The notes under the pieces were generated by a model. That model saw only the letters and a list, made by a program, of their open reading frames with translations. It was not told the origin of the DNA and ran no database searches. Of a stretch of 64,000 nt of DNA, positions 35,758-44,885 are shown piece by piece. Made by a program: the position numbers and the translations under genes. Source of the DNA: UBA6059 sp964351595 (GTDB lineage Bacteria > Bacteroidota > Bacteroidia > Cytophagales > Cyclobacteriaceae); the NCBI GenBank assembly GCA_964351595.1, contig CAYGOT010000005.1, positions 1 through 64,000 on the forward strand, read 5' to 3'. How positions within the stretch are numbered: the first letter of the stretch is position 1; the number at the start of each line of letters is the position of its first letter.

Positions 35758-36966
35758 CTAACCGAAGAGGTTAAGTTGACTTGATCCGGGCTTCTTTCGA
35801 TCGTCGAACACTGTACGACCACCCCACAACTTGCTGTGCTTTTTCTCCTTGGCGATCACTTTATCAAATGCTTTGGGGTCAGGAACAAAGTCTCTTTCGA
35901 TTCTTTTGGCTGTTTCTGATAGTTTTTGAATTGCCTTAAGCTTATCTGACTGATCAATTTTGGCTTTATCAACGGCTTTGCGGAGCACAGAAATACTCTG
36001 ATCGTAGACCTTAAGCGGTACAGGAAACGGATGACCGTCTTTACCGCCATGCGCAAATGAAAACCTGGCGGGATCGCTGAACCTGCTCGGTGTACCATAA
36101 ATGACTTCACTGACCAGTGTCAAGGACTGAAGCGTTCGCGGACCCAGGCCATTAGTAAGCAGTAGGTCTTCAAAGCTGGAGACCTCTGTCTCATGCGCTA
36201 CCGCCAATACGCTACCGAGTCGCTTGATATCAACATCTTTGAGCGTGACCTCATGGTGCTCAGGTAGTTTGATTTGCCTGATCTCTTTTATCATCCGATC
36301 CGGCGACTCTTGAGCCAGTTTAAGTATGCCGGACTGACTTTCTTTGGCATCTTTAGCCACCAGGTTGAGGATTTCTCCCTGATTGACTCCACAGATCATG
36401 GTGTGTGGTTCATCTACGAAAGACTGCAGGTGCTCCGAATGCCAGTGATATCTTCTTGCATAGCCGCTAGCTCCATTCATTCCCTGTTGGATCACACTCC
36501 AGTCACCCTTATCAGTAACAATGAAATTGTGCAGGTAGATTTGGAATCCATCCTGGATGGCAGTGTTGTCGACTTTGGCACTTAGTCTGGAATACTCCGA
36601 CATTAGCGCCCCATCTATTCCAGTCCGCTCACCGACCTGTAGTAACTCCTCGGGCGTTTTTCTCGAATGCTTCCCGCGTCCGCCACAGATGTATATGCCA
36701 AGCTCATTTGCCATGGGATTGACGGATTTTTTCAGCGCTCCCATTACGGAGGTGGTGATCCCCGATGAATGCCAGTCCATACCCATCACACTACCCAGCG
36801 ACTGAAACCATAGTGGATCACTGATACGTCTCAAGACCTCTTCCTTTCCATATTCTATGACGATCGCTTCGATGATTGCACCTCCGATTTTGGCCATTCT
36901 GGTAGCCAGCCATTGGGGTACCCTGCCATTGTGCAAGGGTAAATCAGCTTGACCGGAGCGTTTCAT
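35758..36966 (-). CDS. DUF763 family protein
   Basis: A 402-residue soluble protein recognisable as DUF763 (MKRSGQADLPLHNGRVPQWL, SGITTSVMGALKKSVNP, GVNQGEILNLVAKDAKESQ). A helix-hairpin-helix-like stretch LLLTNGLGPRTLQSLTLVSE (about 267-286) suggests DNA binding. No catalytic function is known for DUF763. The genomic neighbour upstream in transcription is a TonB receptor (37046-39451, same strand, 79 bp between), with no operon logic. Family assignment is by pattern memory. Confidence 0.75.
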   Translation of the reverse strand: MKRSGQADLPLHNGRVPQWLATRMAKIGGAIIEAIVIEYGKEEVLRRISDPLWFQSLGSVMGMDWHSSGITTSVMGALKKSVNPMANELGIYICGGRGKHSRKTPEELLQVGERTGIDGALMSEYSRLSAKVDNTAIQDGFQIYLHNFIVTDKGDWSVIQQGMNGASGYARRYHWHSEHLQSFVDEPHTMICGVNQGEILNLVAKDAKESQSGILKLAQESPDRMIKEIRQIKLPEHHEVTLKDVDIKRLGSVLAVAHETEVSSFEDLLLTNGLGPRTLQSLTLVSEVIYGTPSRFSDPARFSFAHGGKDGHPFPVPLKVYDQSISVLRKAVDKAKIDQSDKLKAIQKLSETAKRIERDFVPDPKAFDKVIAKEKKHSKLWGGRTVFDDRKKPGSSQLNLFG

Positions 36967-37045
36967 AGGATTAAATCTAGCCGATTGATCATAATCATGA
37001 GCTATTGGCTAGAAATAAGAACAAGCAAACAGCTGAGCTGTTAGT

Positions 37046-39451
37046 TCAGATCTTGAAATTGTAGGTAATCGATGGGAAGGCCGATCCTAAAACTGATAGC
37101 TTGAAAGGCTTGGGAATCAAAGAGGGTGACTCGCGGCGATAGAAGACCGAATAGGCATTGCGTCTGCCGAAAACATTGTAAATCGAGAAGTTGAGGTTGT
37201 CGTCGAGCTTGTTGATGACATTTCCGATGGTGAATGAGATATCCAGTCTCCAATAGTCAGGAATCCTGTAGGCATTTCGGTCACTGAACTGAGGGACGGT
37301 TGTGCCATCACTCTCATAATTGGATTCCAAGGCTGTGAACGGTCTACCCGTATTGTAAGTGAAGTTGGTACCGAAAGATCCACCGTTCCATAGTTTGCGC
37401 TTTGCGACAAAGTTGATCGTGTGTGGTTTGTCATAGTTGGCCGGAAACCATTCCCCATCATTGATGGTCTCTTCCGGCGTGGGGCCAGCCACCTGGATGA
37501 AGCTACGAGAGTACTCATAGGACAACCAACCCGTCCAAAATCCAGAAGTCTTTTTTAAGTAGAGTTCAGCCCCGTAAGCCTTACCAATTCCTGAGAGTAG
37601 CTCTGTCTCCAGATGTGGATTGAGCAGTAGCTCCGCAAAGTCTTTGTATTCGACGAGGCTCTTGATGTCTTTGTAGTAGAATTCAACTGAGGACTCTACA
37701 GTATTATTCTGGAAGTTGCGGAAGTATCCAATAGAGTAGCTATCAGCTACCTGCGGGTCGAGATAGAAATTGCTGACTTGCCACACATCGATGGGAGATG
37801 CCGCAGCAGAGTTAGATATTAAGTGAATGTACTGCCTCATGCGATTGTAAGACATTTTGATAGAGCTCATCTCACTGAGTTGATACCTCAATGCAAGTCT
37901 TGGCTCAAGTCCTGAGAAGCTCTTAATCGCCTCACCCTTGTCATAGTAGGTCGTGTCTATGATAGTGCTTATGTTTCTCGGGGTTCCTTCTTCGTACCCG
38001 AATAACTCCTTGGGCCCATAGTGCTGAAAGTATGAATACCTGAGTCCGAGGTTGACTGATAGGTTCCTGTTGACGGTCACCTCATCACCAATATAAACGC
38101 CATATTCTCGTCCTCTGTCTTTAGCTACCTCTTTTGGTAGCACGTTCGACTCTCCTCCAAGTGGTGATCGAACTTCAGGAATGCCCTGATAATCAACAAT
38201 ATCAAACCCTACCGAAAGGGTATGCATGCTGTTGAGGATGTAGTCGAAGTTTTGATCAAACTGCCAATAGTCTATACCATTAGATACTTCAGCTGCATCG
38301 AATCCTTCCGGATCGAAGAGTGTGCTCCTATAGCCACCATAGTGCGCAGAAGTAGTGAATGAGAACTGCTGGTTGACAACATTAGTCCATTTGATCGAGG
38401 CAAGGTCAGTTGACCAGTCAAAACCAAAATCATCTGCAAAATTGAGCTTGTCGTAGCTGCGATAGTAGGATGCGGTCAGGGTATTGGCATCTTTGAACGC
38501 ATGGCTGATTACAACATTGCCATCATAAAAATTTGCCTCGCTGTTGCGCACATCAGTATTCTTGATAAAGTTTAGAAACCAATCGCTGTAAGCCATTCGC
38601 CCACCTACCAGAAATGACGTTTTACCCTTATTGATAGGGCCTTCAATGGCTAATCGACTGGATGCGATACCCAGGCCGCCTTGGATCTGCAACTCATCCA
38701 TATCACCGGTGCGTGTGTTGACATCCAGTACACTGGAGAGCCTACCGCCAAATTTGGAAGGCACATTGCCCTTGTAGAGCGTGAAATCGTCTGTTACATC
38801 CGGATTGAATGCAGAGAAAAAACCAAGCACGTGTGAGGAATTAAATAGCTGACCTCCGTTGAGCAGAACAAGGTTTTGGTCTACCCGGCCACCGCGCACA
38901 TTGAAGCCTGAAGCACCTTCACCAACGGTACTTACGCCGGGAAGCATCAATAAGCTTTTGACCACATCAACTTCGCCGAGAAAGGAGGGGAGCTCCTTTA
39001 TATCTTTCAGCGTCAGTCGCTCTACTCCGGAGACCACTTCCTTGAAATTATCTTCTGAGCCGGCTTCAATGACGATTTCATCCAGATTGATGGAAGACTC
39101 AGTCATGCCCATGTGCAGAAAGCCGGGAGAGTATAGCTGAAGGTCAACGTATACGTCTTCCAGTCCCAGGTATCTGAAAACCAACCTGTGGTCACCTTGT
39201 GGCAGACGAAGGGTATAGCGACCATTGACGTCTGTAATCGTCCCTGTTTTTAAGTAGGGAACTTCAATAACTGCTCCGATCACTGGCTCTTTATCCACCA
39301 GGCTCACCACTTTGCCTTTGATGGGTATTTCTGCGCCAAAGTCCGGTGAATTGGGATTACCGATTGTCACTTTTTTCACCGCATCCTGTGCAGAGATTGA
39401 ACCTATCGCCAGGGTAAGAATGAAGCTGAATAATAGTAAAAACCGGAACAT
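37046..39451 (-). CDS. TonB-dependent receptor with CarboxypepD_reg-like domain
   Basis: A 801-residue outer-membrane receptor; ATG 39451 (MFRFLLLFSFILTLAIGSISAQ) gives a signal peptide. A carboxypeptidase regulatory-like N-domain (VSLVDKEPVIGAVIEVPYLKTGTITDVNGRYTLRLPQGDHRLVF, about 36-85) precedes the plug (LKDIKELPSFLGEVDVVKSLLMLPGV, VRGGRVDQNLVLLNGGQLFN, about 150-205) and a beta-barrel rich in Tyr/aromatic ends, closing with AFPSITYNFKI. This is the FecA-like/TBDT group without a SusD partner next to it. Substrate unknown. Confidence 0.92.
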   Translation of the reverse strand: MFRFLLLFSFILTLAIGSISAQDAVKKVTIGNPNSPDFGAEIPIKGKVVSLVDKEPVIGAVIEVPYLKTGTITDVNGRYTLRLPQGDHRLVFRYLGLEDVYVDLQLYSPGFLHMGMTESSINLDEIVIEAGSEDNFKEVVSGVERLTLKDIKELPSFLGEVDVVKSLLMLPGVSTVGEGASGFNVRGGRVDQNLVLLNGGQLFNSSHVLGFFSAFNPDVTDDFTLYKGNVPSKFGGRLSSVLDVNTRTGDMDELQIQGGLGIASSRLAIEGPINKGKTSFLVGGRMAYSDWFLNFIKNTDVRNSEANFYDGNVVISHAFKDANTLTASYYRSYDKLNFADDFGFDWSTDLASIKWTNVVNQQFSFTTSAHYGGYRSTLFDPEGFDAAEVSNGIDYWQFDQNFDYILNSMHTLSVGFDIVDYQGIPEVRSPLGGESNVLPKEVAKDRGREYGVYIGDEVTVNRNLSVNLGLRYSYFQHYGPKELFGYEEGTPRNISTIIDTTYYDKGEAIKSFSGLEPRLALRYQLSEMSSIKMSYNRMRQYIHLISNSAAASPIDVWQVSNFYLDPQVADSYSIGYFRNFQNNTVESSVEFYYKDIKSLVEYKDFAELLLNPHLETELLSGIGKAYGAELYLKKTSGFWTGWLSYEYSRSFIQVAGPTPEETINDGEWFPANYDKPHTINFVAKRKLWNGGSFGTNFTYNTGRPFTALESNYESDGTTVPQFSDRNAYRIPDYWRLDISFTIGNVINKLDDNLNFSIYNVFGRRNAYSVFYRRESPSLIPKPFKLSVLGSAFPSITYNFKI

Positions 39452-39572
39452 TGAAGATCGAATTATCACTTTTGGATACAACACCTAATTATTTTTGGGG
39501 CCAGGAGCCCCTTTTCTTGCGGCTTGATTTGTCTAAAGATATATGAATTTTGTTCAATGCGTGTTGTGTAGT

Positions 39573-40781
39573 TCAATTGAATGTATGGTAGCGGTGGAAG
39601 GCTCTGAATTTTAGTGAAATGCTTAATCGGCTTGTAGTAAATCGGAATTTAGTAAGGTCTGTAGACGAGGCAAAAAGCGTCGGTGAAGCTACGCGATAGG
39701 TCGTTATGATCGGAAGCTGCTGCTCGGGGTTTCTGTTTATTCTCACAAGATTAAAATCCATCTGACTTCTCTGCAACTCATATTGCAGCCCTATGATCCA
39801 GCTAGGCCCAAGCTTTCGCTCTATTCCTACTACGCCTCCAATACCAAAATGTTCATTGGTAATCAATTGAGCACGTACTTCTCCCGGACTTGTCAGGTAG
39901 GGAGCACTAAACAGCTCACTGACTCTCAGGTTATCCGTAATGGCAATTGCAGCACCCATCCCGGCATAACCCCGCCAGTTACTCAAGTGGAAATTGTAAG
40001 CAACCATTAGCGGAATTTCATAACTACTCCAGTTATACTGTACTTGTGAACTGAAACCAGGGTCACTAAAAGGAGTGACATTAGCTGATGGGTTGGTTGT
40101 GGACATATCATACACTTTGACCCCAGTGGCTAGTCTGATTCTCCTATCGGAAAAGGCTGTGAATGTAAGGCCCCAACCTTGAAAGTTGATATTGCTGAAT
40201 TCTCCGGAGTGATCCTTGAAAGGCTGATCTTGTACCGTGCTGACACCTCCAAAAAAGTCAAAAGACAAGTTGAACTCTACACTGTCGGTGCGCGTCCATT
40301 TAGGGTTGGGGACATCCATACATACAGCATATTGATTGATCAACTCCACCAATGGACGTGCCTTGTATTTGACTTTGGTATAGGCCATGACATTGGAAAG
40401 TCCTGTGCAGGCAGCAAAATGCTTGGCAAGCTCTACATTCAGCCTTTTATCGGAGAGTGCAGATAGGCCTTCATGGCCCGCTAGATAGAATGTCGGATTA
40501 CTCAAATCAAGACTCCTGTAGAGCCGTACTGATTCGCCACACAATCGCTGGAGCAGCAATTGACGATCCTCGATCGTCGCTTGTTCATACTTTTGTCCTG
40601 AGAGAAAAAGTTGTTCGAAGGTAGGATTGTCAGCTGATGGAAATGTTGGCCGGGTAAACTCCCCAAAGACGGTATCTGAACCTGCATTGCTGATTGTATA
40701 ACCGGGCAGGGGTCTTTGGCAGAAACCATCGATATTGATAAAGGTAACAAAGAGAAGAAATAGAAAACTGTACCTGGTCAA
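39573..40781 (-). CDS. outer-membrane beta-barrel protein with N-terminal unknown domain
   Basis: A 402-residue secreted protein: signal peptide MTRYSFLFLLFVTFINIDGFCQ, an N-terminal domain (about 25-160, with LSALSDKRLNVELAKHFAACTGL and a Cys in LQRLCGES), and a C-terminal PorT-like beta-barrel (about 165-402: FFGGVSTVQ, WSSYEIPLMVAYNFHLSNWRGYAGMGAAIAI, RLSISLKFRAF). It directly follows the plug lipoprotein gene (40782-41219): its start codon abuts that stop with no spacer, so they are probably one operon and work together. Confidence 0.75.
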   Translation of the reverse strand: MTRYSFLFLLFVTFINIDGFCQRPLPGYTISNAGSDTVFGEFTRPTFPSADNPTFEQLFLSGQKYEQATIEDRQLLLQRLCGESVRLYRSLDLSNPTFYLAGHEGLSALSDKRLNVELAKHFAACTGLSNVMAYTKVKYKARPLVELINQYAVCMDVPNPKWTRTDSVEFNLSFDFFGGVSTVQDQPFKDHSGEFSNINFQGWGLTFTAFSDRRIRLATGVKVYDMSTTNPSANVTPFSDPGFSSQVQYNWSSYEIPLMVAYNFHLSNWRGYAGMGAAIAITDNLRVSELFSAPYLTSPGEVRAQLITNEHFGIGGVVGIERKLGPSWIIGLQYELQRSQMDFNLVRINRNPEQQLPIITTYRVASPTLFASSTDLTKFRFTTSRLSISLKFRAFHRYHTFN

Positions 40782-41219
40782 TTAACTCTTGGACTCTTGC
40801 TTTTTGGTTTTGATCATAATTACACCATTAGATCCTCTGGTGCCATAGCTAATGGTGCTCACAGCATCTTTCAATACAAGTACTGATCTTATGTCGTTAG
40901 TATCCACCATGGATGCTGCTTGGTTGTAATTGTTTCCGATAGGATCATTGTCTATAACGAACAGAGGGCTATTCTCACCATTGATAGTGGCGAGCCCTCG
41001 GATACTGATATCTACATTTCCACCATGACCTGAAACAGTCAAGCCTGGTACACGTCGCAAATAGTCAACCAATGGTAAGTTTTGAATATTCTTGGTCTTG
41101 ACTTCATCCTTGTTAAACTCATTCGAAGACAAATTGCCATAGTAGGCGGAAGAGTTACATGAGACTAAGATCGTACACAACGACATGCCCAGCGCGGTAA
41201 GTATATTTCTAGTTTTCAT
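40782..41219 (-). CDS. stand-alone TonB-receptor plug domain lipoprotein (2)
   Basis: A 145-residue protein: lipobox signal (CTILVSCNSS, Cys about 21), linker, then a plug domain: KNIQNLPLVDYLRRVPGLTV, SGHGGNVDISIRGLATING, SPLFVIDNDPIGN, DTNDIRSVLVLKDAVSTISYGTRGSNGVIMIKTKK. The plug is complete but there is no barrel and no N-terminal carboxypeptidase domain, so it cannot transport alone. It is about 60% identical by eye to its tandem neighbour (41375-41803). It may be a decoy or regulatory plug, or partner of the barrel protein that starts right after it (stop 40782, barrel start 40781). Confidence 0.85.
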   Translation of the reverse strand: MKTRNILTALGMSLCTILVSCNSSAYYGNLSSNEFNKDEVKTKNIQNLPLVDYLRRVPGLTVSGHGGNVDISIRGLATINGENSPLFVIDNDPIGNNYNQAASMVDTNDIRSVLVLKDAVSTISYGTRGSNGVIMIKTKKQESKS

Positions 41220-41312
41220 GATTTCCTGAGTTATGCATCTCTTAAGTTAAACAATTCAACTTGGATTTGTGGTACACATTGGCCTCTTACACTCGTACAG
41301 CCCATAATAACA

Positions 41313-41349
41313 AAGAGCCAATGACTAAACTTAATAATCATTGGCTCTT
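41313..41349 (-). terminator. stem-loop terminator between the plug lipoproteins
   Basis: Perfect 12-bp stem AAGAGCCAATGA (41313-41324) / TCATTGGCTCTT (41338-41349), 13-nt loop. On the minus strand it follows the 41375-41803 gene by 25 bp and is followed by TTTGTTATTATG. It suggests the first plug gene is terminated separately from the second. Confidence 0.6.
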
Positions 41350-41374
41350 GCAAATTCATTGAATTATGTCTGTT

Positions 41375-41803
41375 CTAATTCTTCTTAGTCTTAATCACTA
41401 CTACACCGTTGGCTCCTCTCAGACCATAAGATGAAGTAGATGCCGCGTCTTTCAAAACGTTTACAGATGCAATGTCATTGGGGTCAATCATTGCTGCTAC
41501 CTGTGCATAATCGTTACCGACCATGTTTCTATCGATTACGTACAGAGGACTATTGTCGGCACTCACCGACGTACTACCCCTTACCGTGACACTTACGTTC
41601 TGGCCAGACCCTTGTACTTGCAGGCCCGGGATTCGCCTCAAGTAGTCTGCAAGCGTGAGGTTTTGCAGGTTGGCGGTTTTCACTTCATCATTATCCACGT
41701 CCTTCCCGGTTTTATTACTTGCCACATTACTCGAGCTGCATGAGATGATGAAAAGTGAACAAATGACCAAGATTAGACTGGAAATTGAAAATGACTTTTT
41801 CAT
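41375..41803 (-). CDS. stand-alone TonB-receptor plug domain lipoprotein (1)
   Basis: A 142-residue lipoprotein with lipobox SLFIISCSSS (Cys about 22). The mature domain is a whole plug: DDEVKTANLQNLTLADYLRRI, GSGQNVSVTVRGSTSV, SPLYVIDRNMVGNDY, DPNDIASVNVLKDAASTSSYGLRGANGVVVIKTKK. It is the tandem paralogue of 40782-41219. No barrel, no carboxypeptidase domain. It faces a universal-stress gene across a 234-bp regulatory region with two AATT-centred dyads. Both plugs probably arose from a SusC-like gene by loss of the barrel. Confidence 0.85.
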   Translation of the reverse strand: MKKSFSISSLILVICSLFIISCSSSNVASNKTGKDVDNDEVKTANLQNLTLADYLRRIPGLQVQGSGQNVSVTVRGSTSVSADNSPLYVIDRNMVGNDYAQVAAMIDPNDIASVNVLKDAASTSSYGLRGANGVVVIKTKKN

Positions 41804-41870
41804 GTTGAGTTAATTTATTTTGAGTTTTAATATACAACACTAAAGTAACAACTCACCTCTATATCTTCCT

Positions 41871-41905
41871 ATGACAATTGTCACCAGTGATTGGCCAATT
41901 GTCAA
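41871..41905. promoter_or_regulatory. AATT-centred dyads, Crp/Fnr-like operator candidates
   Basis: TGACAATTGTCA (41872-41883) is a perfect 12-bp palindrome. A second copy, TGGCCAATTGTCAA (41892-41905), shares the AATT-GTCAA half. The general pattern TTGAC-N4-GTCAA is that of Crp/Fnr-family sites. The pair lies between plug gene 1 (minus, starts 41803) and usp1 (plus, starts 42038). A third copy, TGGACAATTGTCAA, is at 45464-45477 upstream of permease 3. Confidence 0.5.
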
Positions 41906-42037
41906 AATATGTCATCATATTCTTTTCACTAGTCCAAGGGCTTTTGGGTTATGTTGATGATCATTTTTGATTCTGACATCCGTCAATGTATTTAGTCACT
42001 AGTATAACTAAGTTCTCTGATAAGAAAAGGAGGCATT

Positions 42038-42877
42038 ATGAAAACGCTACTAGTACCTACGGATTTTTCACATTGTGCGGACAAAGCTACGCAGATGGCG
42101 ATTGCAGTTGCCCGAAAGGGCGGTTATCAGCTTCATTTCCTGCACCTTATGTCAACACCTCTTAACTGGCTGCAGTTGAGCGATGAGCAGCAGAAGATGT
42201 ATGCTGATGTCCATGAGAGAATTAAGAAAGCCAATAGTCGGCTTGACAACTTGGTTCAAAAAGCGGAAGGTGAAGGAGTCCCGGCGAAGAAGTTCATTAA
42301 GTACGACGAGAGTGATCAGGTCATACTAGATCACATAGAAAATCATGCGATAGATATGGTGGTCATGGGCTCACATGGTGCTAAAGGGTTTAAGGAATTT
42401 TTCCTCGGCACCAATGCGCAGCGTCTCGTTCGACAATCTAAAGTGCCGGTCCTTATCGTAAAGCCAGGCGATCATAGTGAGGTGCTCAAGTCGATCGCTT
42501 TTATCTCTGACTTTGATGATGAAATGGCAGATCACTTCAGATCAACCCTCTCATTAGCGAGACTTCTTGGGGTTAAGATTAGGCTTGTATTTATCAACGT
42601 GCCGCTCAACTTTACGGATACACCGACAGTAGAGGCTCGTATGAGATTATACGCCAACATGGATCCATCATTAATAGAAGCTCAGGATATCTACAACTTT
42701 GGTGACTTTGAAGATGCAATCAAGTATTACTGTGCCGAGCATGAAGTAAGTCTATTGTCCATGCTCACACATGGACGAAAAGGGCTTGATAGATTCTTTG
42801 CAGGTAGCTTGACCGAAAGCATCATCAATCATGTAAGCTTACCAGTGTTAAGCAAAAATGCCAATGTAAAGCTTTAG
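42038..42877 (+). CDS. universal stress protein, tandem UspA domains (1)
   Basis: A 279-residue cytoplasmic protein of two Usp domains. The first (about 1-145) has the ATP-binding pattern G-x2-G-x9-G-T in GSHGAKGFKEFFLGTN. The second (about 150-279) carries a related loop THGRKGLDRFFAGS. Nucleotide-binding Usp proteins help in stress survival and often respond to redox or energy status. It is convergent to the similar usp2, with overlapping stop codons (TTAG). A strong Shine-Dalgarno GGAGG precedes the ATG by a few bases. Confidence 0.9.
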   Translation: MKTLLVPTDFSHCADKATQMAIAVARKGGYQLHFLHLMSTPLNWLQLSDEQQKMYADVHERIKKANSRLDNLVQKAEGEGVPAKKFIKYDESDQVILDHIENHAIDMVVMGSHGAKGFKEFFLGTNAQRLVRQSKVPVLIVKPGDHSEVLKSIAFISDFDDEMADHFRSTLSLARLLGVKIRLVFINVPLNFTDTPTVEARMRLYANMDPSLIEAQDIYNFGDFEDAIKYYCAEHEVSLLSMLTHGRKGLDRFFAGSLTESIINHVSLPVLSKNANVKL

Positions 42878-43704
42878 TCTTCTTTGATAGCCAGGAGCGG
42901 AATGGGTAAATGCATAGCCATTTTTTTGGTTATGCTGGTGCCGAATATTCTCTCGAATAACGTGTGGTCCCGATGGATTGTCACGAGTAGATCGACCTCC
43001 TTGTCTTCAATGAACTTTTCAATTCCCCTCGTTATGTCTTGATCATTCAGGAAGTGATAACTGTGCTTGACATCTTCGAATAGATGATGAAGGTTGAGTG
43101 CTTCCGCAGACTTCTTGACATCTATAGTTTTGGCAGTAGCCTGAATGTGAAGGAATTCGATTTCAGCGTTGAACAATCGAGCCAATTCCTTGACCAATTC
43201 CAATGATGGACTTTTCATACGTTTGAAATCAGTGGCTAATGCAATTTTCCTGGGATGAAGTTCAGTGATCCCCTGACCTGTGCAGAGCACTGGACAAGGC
43301 GCTTGGACGACTGTATCAGCCGCGTTACTACCTATCAAGAACTCGCTGATTCCGCTCGCTCCCATAGTCCCCATTACGATAAGGTCTACTTTCAGCTCAG
43401 CTGCCATGGCTGAGATGGCATGTACCGGGTAGCTGCAGTCAAGTTCATAAGCCACTTCGACTTTGTCCAGCGTAGGTACCTGTCCTCTCAGCGCCTCCAG
43501 TTTATCGATGGCGTCTTGTTCCAACGATTTGTAATGGGTGGAATCTGTGGCAAATGCAATGTCTGAGGCAGGTATAGGCACGCTGTAGACATGGAGTATT
43601 GTGATTTTGGCATGTGCCAATTGCGCTAGCTGACCTGCTATATGAAGGGCATCAATGGCACATTGAGAAAAATCCACTGGGGTTAGAATATGGTTAATCG
43701 ACAT
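42874..43704 (-). CDS. universal stress protein, tandem UspA domains (2)
   Basis: A 276-residue two-domain Usp protein. Domain 1 contains GTMGASGISEFLIGSNAAD (G-x2-G-x9-G-S). Domain 2 (about 150-276) lacks a clear nucleotide loop (TIHRDHTLFERIFGTS), so only the N-terminal half may bind ATP. It converges with usp1: the two stops share three bases (42874-42877). It is 113 bp upstream of the quinone reductase end. Confidence 0.9.
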   Translation of the reverse strand: MSINHILTPVDFSQCAIDALHIAGQLAQLAHAKITILHVYSVPIPASDIAFATDSTHYKSLEQDAIDKLEALRGQVPTLDKVEVAYELDCSYPVHAISAMAAELKVDLIVMGTMGASGISEFLIGSNAADTVVQAPCPVLCTGQGITELHPRKIALATDFKRMKSPSLELVKELARLFNAEIEFLHIQATAKTIDVKKSAEALNLHHLFEDVKHSYHFLNDQDITRGIEKFIEDKEVDLLVTIHRDHTLFERIFGTSITKKMAMHLPIPLLAIKED

Positions 43705-43817
43705 ATCTAAAGGTTTACGGAAAGATAGAAGGCCTTTCTGCTACCGCGAATGAGCATGGTCAATACACAAACTGATAAAGGTCAACTCGATTCCGACCTG
43801 AAAAGACAGTACTTATG

Positions 43818-44792
43818 CTATGGAACCAATACCACCTTGCCCATGACTTTTCTGGACATCATGTCATTCAGGGCATCTGCGACCTGCTCTAGCGGATAGG
43901 TTGCGTGAATCTGCGGCTTAAGTTTTCCTTTTTGCAGCCATTGGCCAATTTGTATGAAGTTTTTCATGTTAGCCTGAGGCTCTTTCCTGAAAAAGCCACC
44001 CCAAAATACCCCCATGATTGCACACCCTTTGAGTAAGATAAGATTCAATGGGATTTTGGGTATCTCACCAGCTGCAAACCCAACCACGAGGTATCTACCT
44101 TTCCATGCTATGCCCCTAAGTGCCGGTTCGGCATACTTGTCCCCTACAGGGTCATAGATAACATCAGCCCCATTTCCATCAGTCAGCTCTTTGATCTTGT
44201 CTTTGAGGTTTTCCGTGGTGTAGTTGATGACTTCATCCGCACCTATTGACTTGCAGTACTCCAGCTTCTCGGCTGAGGAAGCGGCGGCTATTACTTTTGC
44301 GCCTAGCAATTTACCAATCTGAATCGCGGCTGTGCCGACTCCTCCGGCAGCTCCGAGCACAACGAGCGTTTCACCTTCTTTGATTCTCGCCCTATCAACC
44401 AGGGCATGGTAAGAAGTTCCGTACGTCATCATTGAGGATGCCGCGTGTACCATATCCCAATCTTTTGGAATAGGTACGATATTGTTGGCAGGGCCAATGA
44501 CCTCTTCAGCAAAGCCACCCCAGCCAGTGCCCGCCATGACAGGCATACCAGGCTTGAGATGTGTGACACCTTCTCCAACGGATTTGATGATACCCGCTAC
44601 TTCGCCCCCAGGAGAAAATGGCATGTCAGGTTGGAATTGATACTTGCCTTCAATGATAAGGGTATCAGGAAAATTGACACCACAGGCTTTAACCTGGATT
44701 ACAACCTGCCCTTTTTCTGGACTAAGGGAGGGCACATCCTCTACAACGAGGTTTTCTGGTGGTCCATAGGACTTGCACAATACTGCTTTCAT
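43818..44792 (-). CDS. NADPH:quinone oxidoreductase family protein (zinc-free MDR)
   Basis: A 324-residue medium-chain dehydrogenase/reductase of the quinone reductase group. GroES-like N-domain (about 1-130: VKACGVNFPDTLIIEGKYQ, GEVAGIIKSVG) and Rossmann domain with VLGAAGGVGTAAIQIGKLLGA (about 146-166). No catalytic-zinc Cys cluster is present, as expected for the zeta-crystallin-like subgroup. Reduces quinones or enoyl substrates with NADPH. It belongs to a minus-strand run with the 144-residue protein upstream (93 bp). Confidence 0.93.
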   Translation of the reverse strand: MKAVLCKSYGPPENLVVEDVPSLSPEKGQVVIQVKACGVNFPDTLIIEGKYQFQPDMPFSPGGEVAGIIKSVGEGVTHLKPGMPVMAGTGWGGFAEEVIGPANNIVPIPKDWDMVHAASSMMTYGTSYHALVDRARIKEGETLVVLGAAGGVGTAAIQIGKLLGAKVIAAASSAEKLEYCKSIGADEVINYTTENLKDKIKELTDGNGADVIYDPVGDKYAEPALRGIAWKGRYLVVGFAAGEIPKIPLNLILLKGCAIMGVFWGGFFRKEPQANMKNFIQIGQWLQKGKLKPQIHATYPLEQVADALNDMMSRKVMGKVVLVP

Positions 44793-44885
44793 AATATCAA
44801 CTTTTGTGGAGTTCGGAAATTAGCACAATCAGCCAAGAATCAGTCCTCAGGAATTCTAAAATTGTCTTGTAGAGCCTTGTAGAGC

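Noticed and set aside
40157..40470. Plus-strand frames overlapping the barrel gene
   Set aside because: They have no start context and overlap a long, well-supported minus-strand secreted protein.
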